NCBI RefSeq assembly: GCF_037038585.1
Contig: NC_092521.1
Coordinates: 150,254,605 to 150,318,604 of the forward strand
Direction: 5' to 3'
DNA length: 64,000 nt
DNA from: Patagioenas fasciata
Taxonomy: Eukaryota > Chordata > Aves > Columbiformes > Columbidae
Of this stretch, positions 48,101 to 60,135 are shown piece by piece. Below the pieces are notes generated by a model. The model searched no databases. It was given only the letters and a program-made list of their open reading frames with translations, and had not been told where the DNA came from. How positions within the stretch are numbered: position 1 is the first letter of the stretch; every line of letters begins with the position of its first letter. The position numbers and the translations under genes were made by a program.

Positions 48101-50807
48101 GGCTGTGGCTTTCTACAGATCAGTCAGTCAGGCATGATATCTGTGGATAAAAAAGAACATTGTTTGGAGTTTGAGATTCAGCACTGAACTTTCTCTAATG
48201 CTTATTATTCTTCAGCTGCTTTTGAGCACCAGCTACCGCATGGGCGCTTCATCCACACCCCTGTCTCTGAGAGCACTGCTTCAGTCCAGGTCTGCTTCCC
48301 CCCTTGGCCACCAGCAAACTGAGTGCCCTCAGCTTTGGTTTGGTTACAATTCACCATGAATTTGCTGTGATACTGTATATAAATTCTCTCTGCCAAACAA
48401 ACCCTCAGCTCAATCCACCTTTTCAACTTTTGGGGACGATGTTTCACTGGAATCTGAAAATCTCTACCCAGTCATCTTTGATACTGAAGCTTGTGATACC
48501 AGTCTCACAGACCACTGCAGCCACCCTTGCTGACACTGACCTTTTTTCACCAACTGAAGTCAGAATCTCACTTGAGGAGTAATTTTATTCCACTTTTTGA
48601 TTGCCTCTACTTAATGGAGGTATTTTCCCAGCATTTACTGTTTTTTTTACTTTTGGGGAACAGGCATCATGTTACCTCACACCAGAAGGTAAGTATCAGA
48701 TAGATGGCAATCTCCTCCTGGGGAAGGTGTTAGATATATTCTGTTCAGATTAATCCTGCCAACCTCCCACCTTCCCTGCTGTTGCAATATCCTGTTTTGG
48801 ATTCTAGGCAATAAAGGAACAGCATTAGTTTCAAATGTTTTATTCTCAGAAAGGTTTAGATGAACACGAGGGCATGCAAGGTTATGACCTTGCCTGTGAT
48901 CCTGACAGAAACTGCTAGTTGAAGATGCCAAACTTGCATGGGGAGAGCTGAAACCCAGTGAGTGTTTAGAGAAAAATCTTCCCAGGAGAAAATGGGTTCT
49001 TGTAGGGTAAGCAAGTGTTAACAAACTCTTTTTTTTTTGATTATTTTCTTTTCTCCCTTCTCATTTTCCCACCCCTAAAGAGATTTTGTTTCTCTGATTC
49101 AGTGGTCATGGAATGCTGTAGCACCGTGGAAGATAAATGTATTATGCATTGAAAAGTAGCTAATGGTGTATGCCAGCCAGGGAGATGTTCTGTAGTACAG
49201 GTTTCCCCCATTTGATTCGACCCAGGGACAATTCCGTCAATCAAGCAGTGCATTATCATTTCAAGCTCAGGGAGAGGGACACTATTAATCTAAGTGAGCT
49301 GCAGTCAGACTTGACAGGCAGGGGACAAATCCCTAATCAATCTCTTAATCACCCACCTGGGGTGATTTGAATGAAGTCAATTAAGGGATCTTTCATCAGC
49401 AGAAATAGCTGTACTCAGCTAGATGAGGAAACAGCCTAAGATCTCCCCTGTGAAGATGCCTTTAGAATAAAACTCTGTGGGTATTTTTTCTCTTTCTTCA
49501 TTCATTTAGTGGGGAGTAAGGTGGATGAGCAAGTAAAGATGAGCATAGGATAACTGTATAAAGTTTCAAAATAATATAATCACAAATATATATTTGAAAT
49601 TTATTTTGTCATTCTCCAGAAGTGCTGCAAATATTCCAGAAAATGCCAAACTGTGAAGAAACATAAATACTGAATATTTATTTTCACAGGCCAGCTCTGT
49701 ACAACTTCATGGTCAAATAATCACATGAAGTGTTAAAAGACTGCTTTTGCTAATGCGGATAGTGAAGAAATACATTGTATAGAGACAGGCTTTTAAATTT
49801 TTTTTTTTTTTCTCTGTTGGCTTTTTTGATATAATTTGTCACTAATACTTTGTATTCAAAGCTCCTGCCACAGCCAGTCAAGCACAAGATGTCCATAGAA
49901 AGCAAAACTTAGTTGTAATTTCTAAACAGCAATATTATATTTTAACTCATTGTGATATGCCTTTAAGTTTTGACCACAAGAAGATTCTTTTCCAGTGCAT
50001 ATTGAATTGTGTGATTTCCTTACTGAGACCTAGTATTTTCAGATCTTTGAACTGATGACGTGTTGTGCAATTGATTTAGTTCTGGAAAAGATAGACCAAA
50101 GTGTTGTAATCTGTAATGTTTTTTGTTCCTGCAGTCACATAGATTTGAAGTTCAAAAGCAACTTAATCTTAAAACCACCTGACAGTCTACCCACAGCATG
50201 ACCATGAAAACATAATTAAAACTAAAAAGTACCTTTTCAGGGCCAGCCTAATGGAGCCTCTGTTAGTGGGGGAATAAAATTGCTGAGGAAATTTTCAGGA
50301 TAAATATGTTAAAACAACTCATCTGTTGTGGTTGCTAGACTTTTTACTCAGCCTTGTTCTAAGAGCTTTGTTGAGCAATTTGTGATCTTCATTCTTGTTG
50401 AAATACATCCATGATTAAACTTCTGTTACTTGTAGAACAGGAGTGATCAAACCTCTTCAGCTCTGTGATAGTGGTTTTTTTCTTCCCGAATGGTCATTTT
50501 AGCACTGCATTAGGGACTTGGCAGTAAATGTTGAACTGTCAATTAAATAATAAACTTCTGTTTTCCTCTCTATTTAGATCTTAAACTGAACAAAATTGCC
50601 AGCTCCTGTTAATGTTGTCTCCCGTTCTTATCTCTGCAGAAGTCTGAGATGTTAAATTTCAAAATAAACAAACAAAATCTACTTGAGAGGGACCTGAGGG
50701 AGGTGCAGATTTGCAGGGACGTTTTCTGAAATCTGCTTTGGCATGTGTTTGATACGACCTTGTGTGAGCAGCTAAAACTGCTTCTTTTTTTTTGTATTGC
50801 ATTGCAG
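45176..50807. other. Intergenic, no gene supported
   Basis: Mostly AT-rich. A poly-T stretch (46404-46421) and a G-rich GGGAT-type patch (47468-47521) are the only structured elements. The frames present are short and lack domains. Confidence 0.45.
47468..47521 (+). repeat. Degenerate GGGAT-type G-rich tandem repeat
   Basis: About 55 bases of GGGAT/GGGGT units (ATGGGATGGGGTGGGATGGG) with interruptions. Four G runs of three or more lie within 20 bases, so the strand fits a G-quadruplex pattern. Confidence 0.75.
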
Positions 50808-50896
50808 ACTAAAGCCCAGAATCATGGGGATATTTGGGAACCTGAGCTGGACACTGGAAATCAATCACATCGCAGATGATGGGAGTCATAAAACTG
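50808..50896 (+). CDS. Possible orphan exon
   Basis: A strong acceptor (CTTCTTTTTTTTTGTATTGCATTGCAG) precedes a short segment with an ATG at 50824 opening MGIFGNLSWTLEINHIADDG and a few more codons. It is followed by donors ACTG/GTTAAT at 50896 and the better AAT/GTGAGT at 50902; the latter would include the stop TAA. It could be a 5' exon of a downstream plus-strand gene (KIAA1217 follows OTUD1 in mammals), a lncRNA exon, or chance. The upstream segment is a very good splice acceptor; everything else is weak. Confidence 0.15.
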
Positions 50897-52114
50897 GTTA
50901 ATGTGAGTCACCTTTACACATCTTGGAAAAAAGAAACAGATCTCTTCTATAAATTTGGACTTACATAATTGCTTTTGTGGTGGTTGCTCTGGTTTGCATA
51001 TGTAATTTTGAAATAAGAAATTTATTTCTTATATATAACAACCTTTTAATTACAGTTCCTTGAAGAATGAATATTCCATAAGACTGGATAACAAGGCTAT
51101 GCCTAATTTGTGTCATTTAGGTGCAAATGATTATTCAGGTGTATAAAGATCCAAAATCAAGTGGAAGGTAGGTAAACAATGAGGGCATGAAAGAGCAATA
51201 CGAAAAAATGTATTTATTTTTTAGGGTAAAAGTTGACAGCCCTTTCTCATGCTAGTCCATAGACTTCACTAGGATCTTCTCATAAGAGCCCATGTCACTG
51301 GGGTGATTTCCATGAGAAGATGGTGTTTCAAATTACTGTAGCTTTTCTATTCTTAAACAATGAAAATCTGAGATTATATGTGCAGCTGACTTAGGATTTT
51401 TGGAAAGCAGAACTACAGTAAATCAACAAGATAGTACATAAGAAATCAGAAGATTAAATAAACCATGAATATATGTGTTGGCAGTGTGAAGACTGCTTCA
51501 GAACACTATTTTAGAAGCATGGAATAAATGTATACCGCCTACCAGGGAAGATGTTTAAAGGACTGAAAGGAAAACAAAATGTTGACATAGTCAAACATCA
51601 AGGCAATGTAAAATACTAAATGACATCAAATGCATCTTTTAAAAAGTGGAAGCCTTATCTGAACAGGGAAAATAGAAAATATCATAAACTGTAGCAAGTT
51701 GAGTGTCACACTGCAATAAATTAGGTCAGTGAGGATTTAGAGAGGCAACCTAGCAGAGGTGGAAAGATGCTATAAAACCTTTATCAAAGACATCAAAAGC
51801 TGACCAGAAAATCAACTGGACAAGTATGTGACAAAGGTGTAGAAAAGGCACCCTGTGAAGACAGGACCTTGCAGCAGAGCTAAACGATGTGTTTCAATTA
51901 GTGCTGTTTGCAGGAGAGGTCAGTGAGGCTCCCACTGGAGTAATTCTTCACAGGAGATGGGTGTGAGAAACTCTGACTGGAGTAAACCGGTAAACTGAAC
52001 CCCACCACTTCCCAAGACCAGAACAAATTCATGGAGGAGCTTCAGTTGTATTCTGGTGTGAAAGTGCGGAACCTCAACTGTCTTGCTTGAGTTACTGCTT
52101 AAAGCACTTAATGA

Positions 52115-52255
52115 CAAAAAAGTGGAAGGCTGCAAATGGGACACCACTCTTTAAAAAAGCGATTCAGGAATAACCTGAAAAACTATAGACTGAGAAGTCT
52201 AACACCCGTACCAAGGACATTGGTAGAAGCCATTGAAAAGATAGTGGGAGACAGA
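52115..52255 (+). mobile_element. Ancient CR1/L3-like LINE fossil, reverse-transcriptase N-terminal part
   Basis: A degraded match to the LINE block that reads F-KKG-K-DPGNYRPVSLTSV-GK-ME: TTTAAAAAAGCGATTCAGGA, then ATAACCTGAAAAACTATAGA, CTGAGAAGTCTAAC and CATTGAAAAGATAGTGGGAG. It is full of stops. It belongs with the better-preserved C-terminal part at 52861-53230; about 600 bases of unrelated or unrecognisable sequence separate them. Confidence 0.55.
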
Positions 52256-52860
52256 AGGACCAGATTTCCCACTCATTAGGAGACTCTTTCCATGGATCCT
52301 TGTCTTCATCAATGACCAAAGGCAAGAAAAAAAGCATCTGATACTGAAGATACCCCTAAGCACGAGGACACAGGGACAGCCAGAGGGAAGTGGTCCCCTC
52401 TCTTTCACAGATGTCATACAGTAGTCTTGGGCCAGGTTTGCCACTGTGTCCTCATGCTGCTGGTAGGAAATTTCATGGGTGGTAGTTTTAGTGTTATGTT
52501 GATGAGGTCTCTGAGCTTCACCTCACCCCACTGCATCCCCCTGTTTAGCATCACACCACAGCCAGGAGAGAGGACAGTTTCGGATTCTGCAAGAAGGCAC
52601 ATCGCAACGGGCAGGTACAGTGCACAGTGTGGGAGAGCATGTAGGGCATAAGGCTCTTAGAGGAGGGCTCTGAGAGAGCCTGCTTCATGTTCAGGTGTTT
52701 CATGACTGTATTTGGAAAAAATAGGAGGTTATTTGTGGGTTATCACCTGGATTTGGATTTGTGACTATGTCATTTGAGACATAAAGATTGAATAATTAAA
52801 TGAATGACATTAATGCAAATGATAGACCAGGGTATTTTCTCAGAACAGTCTGATCTTAAG

Positions 52861-53230
52861 TTAGTTGAGCAGTTTTGCAGAGCTGACTGATTAATGAAAT
52901 GGCACATGAAATTCAATGTCAATAATTATAAGATAATGCATACAAGAAAAAAATCCATACCTCTAAGTATAAACATAGTCAGTAAGGAATCTAATTCCCT
53001 AGTGCCACTCAAGAAAAGAGGTATAAGACTTAATGTGGATACTTTTCTGCAGGCATCAGCTCAACATTTGTTGAGAGTCAAAAGCAGATTGAATAGACAA
53101 AATTTTAGGAAAGGAACTCATAAGAAACAAGAGCATATGATAATGCTCCAATGCAAAACTGTGATGTATCTGCACTTGAGTGCTGTGGCAGAGGCCCCAG
53201 GGCTGGGAATCCTGGTCTACAAAACCTGAG
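52861..53230 (+). mobile_element. Ancient CR1/L3-like LINE fossil, ORF2 C-terminal part
   Basis: A 111-codon open frame (52894-53229) aligns along its length with the CR1/L3 ORF2 segment after the catalytic box: MKWHMKFNVNNYKIMHTRKK (usual WQMKFNVDKCKVMH-GRKN), then PLKKRGIRLNVDT (usual EKDLGVIVD), SAQHLLRVKSRLNR (usual QCAAAVKKAN) and FRKGTHKKQEHMIMLQCKTV (usual IRKGI-NKTENIIMPLYKSM). It is highly diverged at the residue level yet without a stop for over 330 bases. It is a transposon relic, not a host gene. Confidence 0.72.
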
Positions 53231-56200
53231 GGGGCATAATGCCAAACCAGGAGGAGGATGCCTGGCTGCCTGTAGGGAGCAACTTGTGGATTTAGTTTTA
53301 CATTTAGGTCTTCGGGCTCTTGCATCAAATACTGCATATGTGGCTGATTTCTAACATTGTTGAAGTTTGTGGAACTGGTACGTCTGACGCTCTGTCCCAG
53401 GAGAAATACTGTATGCAGAGTCCCATGACCAGTTTAACTGTAGATGCTGCTATAGGAGGGAACACAGAGATAGTGCCCCCTTCATAATCGGCAGCTGAGT
53501 TACATACTCAAACCATAGTCAAGCCTTTAAAATGTAATTAGTTGCTGCTGAGACCTGAGTGATTTCGGGGGAAAACCTTCTCTTCTCAGTATGTGGGCTT
53601 CTGACCCCAACATGGGAAGAGACTTTTTTTGATGTTTCGCTTGCTTTGGGGAGAGAGAGATGAAGGATAAAGAAATCTGTTCAGTGTGAAATTTCCTCCT
53701 CCCATCAGGGCTACAGTCCTGAGTCATTTTATTTCAGTCAAGAGGGATGAGCTGGGCTACCAATCCAATACCCAATATAATGCCAGGGTTTTTCTTTATT
53801 TTGACTAGATTGTTTTTCTTAATCTAGAGGGCTGAGTGAGTGTGCTTAAATTTTATACTAGTATCAATGGAAAACTCCTGTAAAGACATGGTAGATAGAG
53901 AAATATTAGACTGCTAATAGTCAAAATGGATTAGCCTGGTGAATATAATGTAAAATTGCTGCAATCAGATAAGTCTGTGAGGTATCTTACACTGTACTGT
54001 TTTACCATTAGTAGTCTGTTGTCTGATACTGTGATTGGTATAGAAATAGAGTGCTGTTACGTTCTGCTGGACAAACACATACATTTTAAAAACAAAACCC
54101 AAAATCTATTACAAGTAAAGATATGGCCTATTTTCTCTGCCAATAGTGAAACAGGCAGTTTCATCAGTTAGTTTGTCTTTTGTCAATACTTCAAAATTGT
54201 TGTTCATATTACATTGCAGCAGGTTTGAATTTTGCAAGCCAGGGACTTTTGTTGAGCCCTTCATCTTCAAAAAGTGCCCTTGAGCTGAGCTCTCAGGTAA
54301 TCTCTGTGGAAACACAGCTTTGATTACATTTTGAGAGATTAGCAGCTGTTTGTGATGTCCTCTGGAATGACAACACCAGGTTGTAGCAGAAGTGTGTGTG
54401 ATTCGTGTGTGTGATTCTTGTGTGTGCTTCTGTCTCTCCTCACTGGAGTAGCTGTGTTCTGTGGGCTTTGTGTTTGTATAAAAGCTGAAGGAACACAGAA
54501 CTTTGCTGTTCCACCAAAGTGAGCAGTCCTGCTCACATGAGGAAGGACCACACAGCCTTGCTCAAACAAGATGCAGCAATGAGACACTTCCATCCATTAG
54601 ATCTTTATTTATCAATATCACATTATAATTATAAGCAAGAATGCATTCATTCTCCATAGAAATGTTAATAAATTCCTCTTGCACTCACTTAAGCACCAGC
54701 CAGATAGCCTTAGGTTCCACAGTGACACTTAACATACCAAGGTAATTGGTTTACTATGGCGTGTTTTCTACACTGAGCAATCAGGTTTGCCTCGTACTTG
54801 TCACTTGCTCAGCATTTTGCCACTCTGAAAGAGCAGGGTGTCACTGAGAAACTTGGGAAGCTTCCGAGTGTTTTAAAAGACTTTAGATGGAGAAACTTAA
54901 ACTCATCTTCGTGTCTTTTGGCATCTGCTTGTTCTCATTTTCTGCCCTGGAGCACCAGCATTCATACTTTATTTACAGATCTCAACAGGCTTTGCCTTGT
55001 CAAATATTTTGAATTCCATAATGAGGCGTATAATGTCTCTTATATAAGCTCTTGTTCGTGCTCTCCTGCGATGCCCTGCCTTTGTGCTTAAATGGATTTG
55101 CCTGTGTTCACTTTGCTCATTTTGCTTTTTTAATGACAAATTAAGAAAAATAATATTTAGTTTCTCTTCTCCCACCATGTCCCCCTCCCCAGCAAAAACA
55201 ATTCCAAGCAGTCACCCTACCTCAGATCATTAATTTGATTCTTTGGAACTAAGAGATTCCTTTATTGATAGCAAATCTTGTAATGGGGGCAGAAACTGTA
55301 CATCTGAAAATGAACTGTGAGTAGATCATGTCCTGTGAGTTGCCCATCAAGCACTATGTTATGATAACTCAGTTATGCAGTTGAGAAGAGCTTGAGGTCA
55401 GAAAGGACGTTTTCAAACAGCAGGTCTGAATTGCTGTAGGGTTGTGCCAGATCATGTCGCCCATTTGCAGCAAACCTGTACCTCCTCACTGACGCAGAGC
55501 CTTTTCCGAAGTCTTTGGATGTTAATGTAAAAGGCTTAGAGTGATGGTAAATCCCTTCACAGGCAGCTGGTGTATGCGAGGTACAACAGCTCCAACTGTA
55601 TCTGCACCTACACGTGTATAGGCAGGGGCTGCCTGTTGGTAGTGTGTGTGTGTGTACCAGGGGAACAGGCACGTGTGGGGTTCACAGCTGGTGCCTGGGC
55701 CATCTGTGTGGGCTGTGTGCTGCAGCCAGTGGGTCAGACTCACTGCATGTGCCTGAGGTGCTCTTCAACCCATGAATATGACATTTCTATCTTTCTCAAA
55801 GTAGTTTAGATAGATTTTCCCATCTAGCCCTGTCAACATGAGATAGCATTGAAATATATAATCTCATAAGATGTTAAAATCACAGAAAGTAAGCAAACCT
55901 TTAGGATATTACTAGAAAGCGTCACAGTTCTAAGACGCAAGTGGAATGAATTGAAGGTGGATGAATGTCTCCAGAAGGAAATAGATGCATTCATTTGTTC
56001 TGGATAAATATCTTCATTAATACTGTGATGGACTAGATACACAATCTGAGTAATTGCTATTTATGGGCTGGCTTTCCAATTCATGTTTTATGAGTTTCCA
56101 CCCAGGCAAAGCTGCTCTGGTTGGCTCATTAGTGTCTTGTCAGAAAAACAACTGTGAGGATATTAATCTGAAGCTCAAATATCACGTCAGTTAGCAGGCA

Positions 56201-59200
56201 GGGGTTTGGTACTGCAGTGTTCAGAATGTACTTGACAGGAGAAGTGCAAAGAAAACTTTTATCAATGCAAAAGCCTTAAAGCAGTAGATACAGACACTTC
56301 AGCCCCTTTTCTAAATATGGTCTTAAAATAGTTTGCCATCTTTTAATGACATTTTGCTAATCTCAAGTTTTAGATAAAAATATTAGAACAGAACTTCACT
56401 TTCATAGTAAATATGCGTGTATTTTGATGACACACTTCAAAGACAAAACCAAGCAAAAAGCCTGTTCTACTTTGAGGTCTAGAGATGTGAAGAAAGAGAA
56501 GGGTCACTCCTCTGGAAGCTGATGATAGTTAGACGCACTTTTTAAGAGCCCCACCCTGAGTATGGAACACATTGGTAGCAATAGACTGTGGGAGAGTCTT
56601 GTTTAATTGGCAGGCAAAAAGCCATAACTTTTTCATGCAATCATCAGTAGAATCTGTGTGAAGTCATTTCCTTTCAGCAAAATGGGATAAAACAGTGCGT
56701 TTGGGGAACTGTGATGGGGGTTGAAACCCAGGGATTATGGACGTGCATGCCAGGGCTGTCTCACCTGGTGCCCTGGCTCTCACTGCTGGGACGAAATGAC
56801 TGAGACTCGGCAGCTCTTTTGGCAATATGTGCTTCCATTTCTAGGTTCAGTTCCTAAATGTTTTAGATTAAAATAAATACTTCAGAGTTTCAGTCCATTA
56901 GAAGAAGCTGGTTTTGTTGTAGTTGCATTAAGGTCTGAGCTAACAGTGCCAGAAACCTTTTTCAACCACTTATGCTGGGCAGTGTAGGCATAAAATGCTA
57001 GTAAATAGAAATTGCAGTGTATAAACATACATTTTGTATGTGCACATACCTACGCTAGCTTCAAGGCAGGAGATAACTAGGACGTTAATTTCTTAGCTAG
57101 AAAAAACCCACCTGCATGAGGTTTGAAATCAGAGTCTTGCAGGCCATGTTTGTACTGCTTTATCAGATCGCTCCTGGGGACAGATCCAGGAAGATGTCCC
57201 AAGATGGAGTTCACATGCACATTTCAGGTCCTTACCATACTTGCCAAATGCCCCAGATGTGGCCACACAAAGCAGCACTGAGTGTCCTTGAGATCTCCTC
57301 TCCTGCAGTGCTTTTGGCACTATCAGCAAGATAAATGCTTTCTATGTGACCTACCATGTAGCTGTCACAAAGTGTTCATGATTGCCAGCAGCGAAAGGAG
57401 GGAAGGAGCTTTTCTTTCGCTTACCTGGACCTCTGGATTCCCAGCTGGTTCCACCACTTCCCCAGAGCTTGCCTAAGTTTCAAGCAAGCAAAGCCCCACT
57501 GGCTGAGCCCCTACTGGGTTCCCTGAGGCCAGAGCAGGCAGCAACTCGTGTCTTCCCTCTTGCTGTGCTCATCTCAGGCTCAGTCTCTCCTTGGACCTTT
57601 GTCACAGCAGAAGTCCTCAGCACCCTCACTTGAGAGCACTTGGGAACTGGAGAAGGTGTGACTCTTCCCATGTGCATACTGCAACTGGATTTTTATGGCT
57701 TCTCATGAGTAGTCATGAGAGATAACGTGTTACCAAATGACAAACACTTTGGGTGGCACCCAGCCCAGGACACTGGAATTACTCATCTAGTGCATGTGTA
57801 GGTGAGGTTTATAAACTCCCATTACAGATAGTGAATAACCAGTCCACAAATGTTTGGGGGGGGATATTCAGCAGAGGCAGTGGGTTCTGGAGGCTGAGTC
57901 TGCCCACAGTGAGGAAGACACTGAGAGGCTCCATTCAGTTGCTCTCTTACTAATAGTGATAACTGGTAACTCTGAAATGCCCAAGACTACCTTAGGCATC
58001 CAGATGGGACTTGCAGATGTGACACAGGACCTACAGGAGACCTTAGGTCCTCTGAAGCAGTAGCTGGAGGCCAGCCAGAAAGCTCCGAGGCATCTTAAAG
58101 GGACTGGACACAAATGCTTTAGCAGCTGAATCAAGGCTTGGGTTTCTACTGACTACGTAAGAACTGAGATGGCCAGCTCACAAAGAAAGGTTTGCAATTA
58201 GATGTTTAAATTCAGATATCTCCATCTCAAACTGAACCCCACCTATATTTCTGGCAAAAGCCAAAGTCATTTTTGCATTCTGAATAAATTCACATCCATA
58301 ACACACACAGAATATAGACCAAAGGCAGTTCCTCACAGTCAGCTCCCAAACAATAATCCCCTTAACCTCTCTCCTCTCTGGCCTCAGGGCTGCCCAAGGC
58401 ATGGGGATGCAGCCCTCTTCCTTCCCAGCCTCCTTGGAAACCTCTGCAACCCCAGTCTGAAACAAAGACTGTATGAGAGATGGGCAGCCTCAAGAGAAAT
58501 GTCTCTATATGTGTCCCTTCACAAAGCATTTAGAATTAGCTGTGTCCCCACAGACCAGCCTTTGGCATGAACAGCACCAAATCATCAAGAAGGGCACCCT
58601 GCACTACCCTTCCTTCAAAGCAGTGCAGATGAGAGCTTGACCAAGGGCAGCACTTGCTCAGTTGACTCACATGGAGCAAGTGACTACTGCCAACTTCTTT
58701 CCCCACAGGTGGGTTAGCAACAGGTCCTTTCCACCCTTGGTATTAGGCTGGGGGCACCTGACAGCCTGACTTCAGCTCCTCTTGTCACTCCAGGGAAGAC
58801 AGGCTTCCACAGTGGTCAGCACTGACTCTGCCACGAGATTTACCTATGAGGCAGGAACTTCTGCTTCCTTTATGTTGTGGCCTTTCAAAGGCCACATAGT
58901 TGCTGCCAGCTGTGGCCTTTGATGCAATCAGTCATTGTATCAGTGACCATGCACAGTCACCTTCAATGCCTGGGGACAAGACCCTGTGAGTGCAGCACAA
59001 GCGCTGATGTGGAGGTGCCTGTGGTACTTAATGAACTTCAAAAAATTCTGTCTTCTGAGAAGTTACTGCAAATATGCTTGGCAGCATGTTATGTGGAGAA
59101 GATGGTGACATCAGATTTATATCCTGGAAAAGTTAATGTGGTACTTATTTGACTTAAAAATAGCTGTTGATTAGGTATCCCCATATAAAAAATAGTTCAG

Positions 59201-59699
59201 ATTACAGAAATGGATAATAAGGTATTTCACATACCCTGTAGATTCTATTTACGAATTTGTTAACAAAACCATTACTATAGCTGCATTGAATTATCTCATT
59301 CAGTGAACTGTCAAGCTGCACATGACCTTGCCAGTGTAACCAATGTAATTTTATGTTTGTCATAATTGTTTGATAACTCCATTGTTTGATCCTCTGACAG
59401 CAGAACCTGTATTTGTTATTGCTTATGTTCATTCTTATTATCATGATAGAAATGCAGATCTATATCTTATATACAGCATACACTGAACCTACCAGATTTG
59501 GGAAAATAACCACCTTCTTAGCAATACACCAGCTCAATGTACCCCTCCCTACTCCCACTTACCCATTACCTTCTCAGCAAACAACTGTCTTGTCAGTCCA
59601 GAATGTGCTTGGATGCAAGAGAGACAATTAACACTGTTGAGAAATGTTCAAGTATTACCTCTTGGATCTGAAGATTGTTGTGTTTTAGAGATACAAGCT
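53231..59699. other. Intergenic, no gene supported
   Basis: AT-rich to mixed sequence. It contains a 13-bp GT-rich minisatellite at 54388-54430 and a (GT)n patch at 55639-55656. Frames around 57100-58600 are short and domain-free. Confidence 0.45.
54388..54430 (+). repeat. 13-bp GT-rich minisatellite, about three units
   Basis: Three tandem units of the form GTGTGTGTGATTC, GTGTGTGTGATTC and TTGTGTGTGCTTC. Confidence 0.85.
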
Positions 59700-59913
59700 A
59701 CCAGACTGGATATTAGGAGAAAAATTCTTCATGGAAAAGCTTGTTGGGCCTTGGAACAAGCTGCCCAGGGAAGTGTTTGGGTCACCATCCCTGGAGGTGC
59801 TTAAAAGATGTGTAGATGAGTGACATGGTTTAGAGGTGGACTTGGCAGTGTTATGTTAACAGTTGGGCTCAATGATCTTAAAGGTCTTTTCCAACCAAAG
59901 TTATTCTGTGATC
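59700..59913 (+). mobile_element. CR1 LINE 3' end
   Basis: CR1 3' sequence: GACTGGATATTAGGAGAAAA, GAACAAGCTGCCCAGGGAAG, CACCATCCCTGGAGGTGCTT, GGTTTAGAGGTGGACTTGGC, CAATGATCTTAAAGGTCTTT and the ending TTATTCTGTGATC. It is similar to the copy at 40.1 kb and so from the same or a close subfamily. Confidence 0.93.
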
Positions 59914-60076
59914 AAAGAGAAATGCACATTAACGCTTTTGTTTGGACCTTCACTAACAGAAATTAAACAGTTAAGGTAAAATTGAGACTCTAACCAAGAA
60001 TGAACTGAAGGTGGCACTATAGGAACAGACATTCCCCTTTTCAGAAAATGAAGGTAAATGTCTGCTTGCTCTTTGG

Positions 60077-60135
60077 AAAAAAAAAAAAAAATATATATAT
60101 ATATAAATAAAAATATATATATATATATATATATA
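60077..60135 (+). repeat. Poly(A) followed by (AT)n microsatellite
   Basis: Fifteen A residues, then two blocks of alternating AT separated by AAATAAAAA. The AT blocks are self-complementary and can extrude as a cruciform. Confidence 0.95.
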
